From a virus, in IMG/VR virus record IMGVR_UViG_3300030117_003765, positions 1-32,899 of that record: DNA of 32,899 nucleotides; one strand, 5' to 3'. Every line of letters begins with the position of its first letter. Position 1 is the first letter of the stretch. The position numbers and the translations under genes are program-made. The notes below the pieces were generated by a model. The model was given only the letters and a program-made list of their open reading frames with translations. It had not been told where the DNA came from and made no database searches. This document shows positions 29,280 through 32,899 of the stretch, in pieces.

Positions 29280-31031
29280 TTATATAGTATACACTTTTAG
29301 GGCTTTTTGTTTACCTTTTACCTTAATTTTTCCGTGCAAAGAACATTTGTCCACTTTTTGAGCTGTACGTTCTCCAACTAATATATCTACACCAGCTTCT
29401 TTAGTTGCTGATTCTAATCTTGCAGCAGTATTAACAGCGTCTCCTATAGCAGAATAATCAAACCTCGTGTCACTTCCCATATTACCGACTACTGCCTCAC
29501 CTGTATTTACACCTATGCCTATTGCTATTGGTTCGGGAAGTTCTTTTTGTAACATGTGAATAGCTGTACGCATATCTTCGGCACAGGCGACAGCACGTTG
29601 CTCATGTTCATCTACTAATAGGGGGGAATTAAAGATGGCCATACATGCGTCGCCTATGAACTTATCAACCATACCTCCATGGGCTTGTATACATTTAACT
29701 TGTTCAGTCAACACTTTATTCATTATATCTGTAACTTGCTCAGGTTCTAGTTTTTCAGATAAATTTGTAAATCCTCTTACATCAGTAAACAAAAAAGTAC
29801 ACGTACGTTTTTCTCCACCTAATTTTAATAAACTAGGGTCTTTTTGTAGTTGAGCCACTTGTCTTGGGTCAAGGTAGTGTTCAAACTGTTTTTTAATTTG
29901 CTGTCTAAGTTTATATTGTTCTCTAAAACGCAACCATAGTTCGGGTATAGATATAAATATGGTTGATAATATACTATAACTAACATCTATAAGCATGTTG
30001 TTTATAACAAAGTAATAACCGCTACCTGCTGTTATTGCAAGTACACTAGGTATGCTAACGGCCGTAACAGTCACCGTACATGTACGTATTAACAAAACTG
30101 TAATTGTAAGAACAGATATTAAAATTAAAAATTCATAAAAAATAGCAGGCCCAGGTACTTGTGGTACATCAACCGTCATACTTTCTGCAAGAGCTGCTTG
30201 CACCTGATGTGGGTATTTTAAACCGTCAGGCGTAGCTATTTGCGGCATAACTCCTTTTGCACTTACCCCAATAAATACAAACCTATCTTTTACATCCATT
30301 TCTTGTAAAGTAGTGGTAGGGGTATCAATCCACGATACCCATCTTCTTCCTAATGTATCTACTGGAATTTGTGCATAGTTAGGTAGAGTAAGTTCTACTA
30401 TTTGGCCCTGTTCTGATTTAATAATATAAGTATCAGAGCTAGATACTATTTTCATTACTTCTATACCAAAAGAAGGTGTCCAACCATTTGGTGTTTGTAA
30501 TAATAAAGGTAGTCTTCTTACTAACTTATCTACTTCGGTACGTGCTACTGCTAAACCTTCACTAGTTGCATTTGCAAGTTTAGGTGTATTTTGCACCACC
30601 CCATTAGATTCTATAGCTTGTATAGGTATTCCATCACCTAATATAACAGTGCCTGTTGTAGGAGGATAATTAGCGCTGTCATTTTCAAACATTGCAATAA
30701 CGCTTGGTGTGCCCGATAGCACGTATGCAAAATCATCATCTCCTCCAAATCTATCTTTTTGAGGAAAGGCGACCACCCATCCAACTCCCCAAGCCCCTGC
30801 ATCTATGAGGTCTAAGTGAAGTTGCGCAAGGTCTTGGCGTGGAAATGGCCAGCCGCCTGACATGGAAACATCTTCTTCTGTAATGTCTAATGTAACAAAC
30901 ATGCCACTTGGTTCTGGTGTTTGTACAAGAGCATCAAAAGTTTTTAATTTAAGGGTTTCAACTACTTCCCAGTTAAATAACAAGGGTACACATAGTATAG
31001 GTATACTAAGCAATGAAATCCATTTCTTCAT
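29280..31031 (-). CDS. CHASE2-domain class III adenylate cyclase
   Basis: A 583-residue membrane enzyme that would make cAMP. An N-terminal membrane helix (about residues 4-20), a large extracytoplasmic CHASE2 sensor (about 25-290), three helices (about 298-365) and a C-terminal cyclase domain. Metal Asp417 (FTDVRGFTN) and Asp461 (KFIGDA), adenine-type determinants Lys457 and Asp525 (FDYSAIGD), and Asn534/Arg538 (NTAARLE) are all present, so it looks catalytically competent. Its ATG overlaps the FecR-like stop by 4 nt and its stop abuts the 81-residue phage gene. Confidence 0.92.
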   Translation of the reverse strand: MKKWISLLSIPILCVPLLFNWEVVETLKLKTFDALVQTPEPSGMFVTLDITEEDVSMSGGWPFPRQDLAQLHLDLIDAGAWGVGWVVAFPQKDRFGGDDDFAYVLSGTPSVIAMFENDSANYPPTTGTVILGDGIPIQAIESNGVVQNTPKLANATSEGLAVARTEVDKLVRRLPLLLQTPNGWTPSFGIEVMKIVSSSDTYIIKSEQGQIVELTLPNYAQIPVDTLGRRWVSWIDTPTTTLQEMDVKDRFVFIGVSAKGVMPQIATPDGLKYPHQVQAALAESMTVDVPQVPGPAIFYEFLILISVLTITVLLIRTCTVTVTAVSIPSVLAITAGSGYYFVINNMLIDVSYSILSTIFISIPELWLRFREQYKLRQQIKKQFEHYLDPRQVAQLQKDPSLLKLGGEKRTCTFLFTDVRGFTNLSEKLEPEQVTDIMNKVLTEQVKCIQAHGGMVDKFIGDACMAIFNSPLLVDEHEQRAVACAEDMRTAIHMLQKELPEPIAIGIGVNTGEAVVGNMGSDTRFDYSAIGDAVNTAARLESATKEAGVDILVGERTAQKVDKCSLHGKIKVKGKQKALKVYTI

Positions 31032-32212
31032 CCTGACCCCTGTGTAATTGTTATGGTAGAGTTTCCTCCACCGTTTACTACAATCTGTTGGTATTTACCG
31101 TCCTGTATTAAAATAATAGTGTAACCTTGGGCACTATTAACCGTCAACTGAGCGTTCTGGTTAACTTTTCTTTGAAAAGCTATTTGTTCTCCTTGTAGTA
31201 AAGTTATTATCTGTGTTTCTAAATCTTGTCCTATTTCTGTGCCTTGTATTGAAGTGCCTACAGTCAATTTTTTAGTATCTAATTCATCTATTTCTTCTAT
31301 TATTGCTAGTAAATCTTCAAAGAAATTTACATCTAAAAAGTTTATATCAAGCTCTGTAAACTCCAAAGTATCTTCAGCTAAATAATCTTGTTCTAGCTCA
31401 TTAAACTCTAAATAATCAATATCTAATATTGCTCCACTATCTGCTACAGACGTTGTGGATGATTCTGTGGATAACTTTTGTTCGTCTGGAGGCGTAACAA
31501 TAAGCATGTTATCTATTACATCTAAAGTTAAATCAAGTATTACGGGTTTAGTAGGCGCAGTTTCCCATACTTCTACAGTAGTAGCTTGATAAGGTTTATT
31601 AAGAGTAACACTACCTGTTGCAGTAGTTACAAGTATCTCTCCACTAGATATACCGTTTTCGTCTGGCAATAATATTATTAGACTACGACCTAACTCATCT
31701 ACGGTGCAAGTAAAATCTGTTCCCCTAATCGCTATATCAGCTGTAGGTGTAGATAGCCGTATCCTACTTTTATCTATTCGATTAAATTTACTACTAACAA
31801 ATCTAGCTGTGCCACTAGCAAACTGTAAAGCCATTTCTCCTTTTGAAGGGTCAGGGTCAAATACATATTTAGTAATTACAAGTTTAGAGTGTTCAGTTAG
31901 TCGTACGATAGAGTCGTCTAAAAAAGTAATACCTACACGGCCCGTAGTAGTACGAACATCGTCCATTTGTTGGATACCAAAGTCTAACTCAGCCCCATAG
32001 GGCTTATCTCGTATTACTTCAGCAGAGCCGTTTAGCTCAGATATGTCTCCAATATTAGCAGCTTGTGCTTGTACCGCCGTCGTTTTGAACAACGCACACA
32101 GTACCATTGTTGCCGCTAGACATAATCTTAAGCCAATCCCTAGCCAATGTAGATGATTGCGTAATGTTAAAAGTCCTGCTGTTGCCTGTTTGGTCAAGAT
32201 AGAAATATCCAT
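31028..32212 (-). CDS. Exported FecR-domain protein
   Basis: A protein of about 394 residues with a hydrophobic export segment (LRLCLAATMVLCALF, cleavage probably after VQAQA). A FecR-type domain follows (AEVIRDKPYGAELDFG; GRVGITFLDDSIVRLTEHSK; LQFASGTARFVSSKF; TPTADIAIRGTDF), as in periplasmic proteins paired with CHASE2 cyclases. An acidic linker rich in Leu/Glu/Asp and a C-terminal Gln/Asn/Gly-rich part with curlin-like flavour end it. The start is uncertain: ATG 32212 overlaps the curlin-like gene by 158 nt, and ATG 32107 would shorten the signal and overlap by 53 nt; a TTG at 32233 is less likely. Confidence 0.85.
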   Translation of the reverse strand: MDISILTKQATAGLLTLRNHLHWLGIGLRLCLAATMVLCALFKTTAVQAQAANIGDISELNGSAEVIRDKPYGAELDFGIQQMDDVRTTTGRVGITFLDDSIVRLTEHSKLVITKYVFDPDPSKGEMALQFASGTARFVSSKFNRIDKSRIRLSTPTADIAIRGTDFTCTVDELGRSLIILLPDENGISSGEILVTTATGSVTLNKPYQATTVEVWETAPTKPVILDLTLDVIDNMLIVTPPDEQKLSTESSTTSVADSGAILDIDYLEFNELEQDYLAEDTLEFTELDINFLDVNFFEDLLAIIEEIDELDTKKLTVGTSIQGTEIGQDLETQIITLLQGEQIAFQRKVNQNAQLTVNSAQGYTIILIQDGKYQQIVVNGGGNSTITITQGSG

Positions 32213-32753
32213 TTTGATATCCACTTCCGTCAAATGTTATTGAGTTAGAGTCCCCATCGACATCTACATAAGATGTTCCTAGGTCATAATCAATGTCAAA
32301 ATCAAACGAGTTGCTATCTCCATTAATTATCCAGTCTAAGTCAAGTGTCGAAGCTAAAGCATTAGTACCGACGTTTAAATTAAAGTCGTTACTAGAACCA
32401 GTTACGTCTACATTGTAGTTACCTGAATCTGCACCATATGTATTAGTTGGGTCTACTTGTATATCAAATACGTTGCTATCTCCATCAAATTCAAAAAAAC
32501 CTGTAATGCTATCTCCATAAATATCACCTAAGAATTTGTTTGAACTACCTATTTGATTTATATCTAAAGTAAGATTTAAACCGTCAAGGTCAAGCGCGGT
32601 CATAGTACCACTAACAGCGTTTAGTCCACCAATAATGTTAGACGAACCTAACTGTTCTATGTCTATGTTTGCGTTATTACCGGATTGGTCAATGTAAACT
32701 TCGTTATCAGCATACAAAAAACCAACTAATAGTAAGGGTAAAAGTTTTCTCAT
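32055..32753 (-). CDS. Exported curlin-repeat protein (CsgA/CsgB-like)
   Basis: A 232-residue secreted protein with a short Sec signal (MRKLLPLLLVGFLYA) and about eight repeats built round G-S/D-S-N followed by a hydrophobic strand. Examples are YIDQSGNNANIDIEQLGSSN, DINQIGSSNKF, GDSNVFDI, GSSNDFNL, GDSNSFDF, GDSNSITF and DQTGNSRTFNITQ. The Q-x-G-x-x-N spacing fits the curlin repeat, the amyloid-fibre unit of curli. The C-terminus has two Cys. It starts in the 4-nt overlap with the CsgG-like stop and overlaps the FecR gene, so the module is translated together. Confidence 0.85.
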   Translation of the reverse strand: MRKLLPLLLVGFLYADNEVYIDQSGNNANIDIEQLGSSNIIGGLNAVSGTMTALDLDGLNLTLDINQIGSSNKFLGDIYGDSITGFFEFDGDSNVFDIQVDPTNTYGADSGNYNVDVTGSSNDFNLNVGTNALASTLDLDWIINGDSNSFDFDIDYDLGTSYVDVDGDSNSITFDGSGYQNGYFYLDQTGNSRTFNITQSSTLARDWLKIMSSGNNGTVCVVQNDGGTSTSC

Positions 32754-32899
32754 TTATAACTCCAATAGTCAGCTTGTTCACCCTCCCTGATTATTTCTAA
32801 TACGGCTGTTTCTATAGCAGAGCGCAAAGCAAGTCCTCCAGACTCATTTCGCACTACGCCACTTTCTATCTCTACTAATTCAGTACCAGCTTCGATAAA
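32750..32899 (-). CDS. csgG: CsgG-like curli secretion pore, C-terminal fragment
   Basis: The frame is open from the right edge to a stop at 32750-32752 and gives the last 49 residues of a larger protein. The segment ALRSAIETAVLEIIREGEQA closely matches the C-terminal helix of CsgG, the outer-membrane lipoprotein pore that exports curli subunits. The preceding FIEAGTELVEIESGVVRNES matches its late strand region. The lipoprotein signal would lie outside the window. ATGA overlap with the curlin-like gene indicates coupled translation. Identification rests on a short fragment but on a distinctive motif. Confidence 0.8.
   Translation of the reverse strand, partial: FIEAGTELVEIESGVVRNESGGLALRSAIETAVLEIIREGEQADYWSYK

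Overview
The window is a large part of the genome of an AT-rich tailed dsDNA bacteriophage, podovirus-like in its virion genes and most likely marine. A P22-like portal, an N4-gp56-type major capsid protein, both terminase subunits and a family A DNA polymerase replication block support this. Host chromosomal genes, rRNA, tRNA and an integrase were not seen. The host cannot be named. Phage copies of CsrA, CsgG, a curlin-like protein, FecR and a CHASE2 cyclase suggest a Gram-negative proteobacterium.

Layout. (A) 1-10841, minus strand, is the packaging and virion operon. In transcription order it holds terS, terL, portal, acidic scaffold, a highly structured 195-nt leader, major capsid, a small HeH/SAP-like protein, two connector-type proteins, two internal-virion-like proteins and a protein cut by the left edge. 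Most junctions are tightly coupled (TAATG or a few bases). (B) 10842-11143 is a divergent control region: a good sigma70 promoter with an A/T-rich upstream element serves terS, beside a G-quadruplex-capable tract. (C) 11144-11942, plus strand, holds three small early-type genes ending in a strong terminator. (D) 11943-12625 has no credible gene. It is packed with GC-rich hairpins, tandem repeats and twelve GGTAC-core sites, and is an origin or regulator-binding candidate. (E) 12626-18685, plus strand, centres on a MoxR-type AAA ATPase and a metallopeptidase-like/VWA-like protein, with two paralogous proteins of unknown function and several small membrane proteins. It ends in a structured RNA and a terminator. 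(F) 18865-19275 is one minus-strand gene, virion-like, with its own promoter. (G) 19375-28040, plus strand, is the replication block: family A DNA polymerase, a CsrA homologue, AEP-type primase/SF3 helicase, Cas4-like nuclease, SNF2-type helicase, a putative ssDNA-binding protein, a PD-(D/E)XK nuclease and a DUF3310 protein. (H) 28151-32899, minus strand, starts beyond the right edge with a CsgG-like secretion pore, then a curlin-repeat protein, a FecR-domain protein and a CHASE2 adenylate cyclase. It continues without a break into a chain of tiny, very basic phage proteins.

The most remarkable content is block H. A phage operon appears to carry a curli-type secretion module translationally coupled to an envelope-sensing cAMP-producing module. 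A CsrA homologue of 59 codons sits just after the polymerase, and a structured RNA with a GGA-bearing hairpin lies at the end of block E. Together these suggest the phage reprograms host second-messenger, post-transcriptional and surface-fibre physiology. That synthesis is inference; the domain calls rest on motifs visible in the translations.
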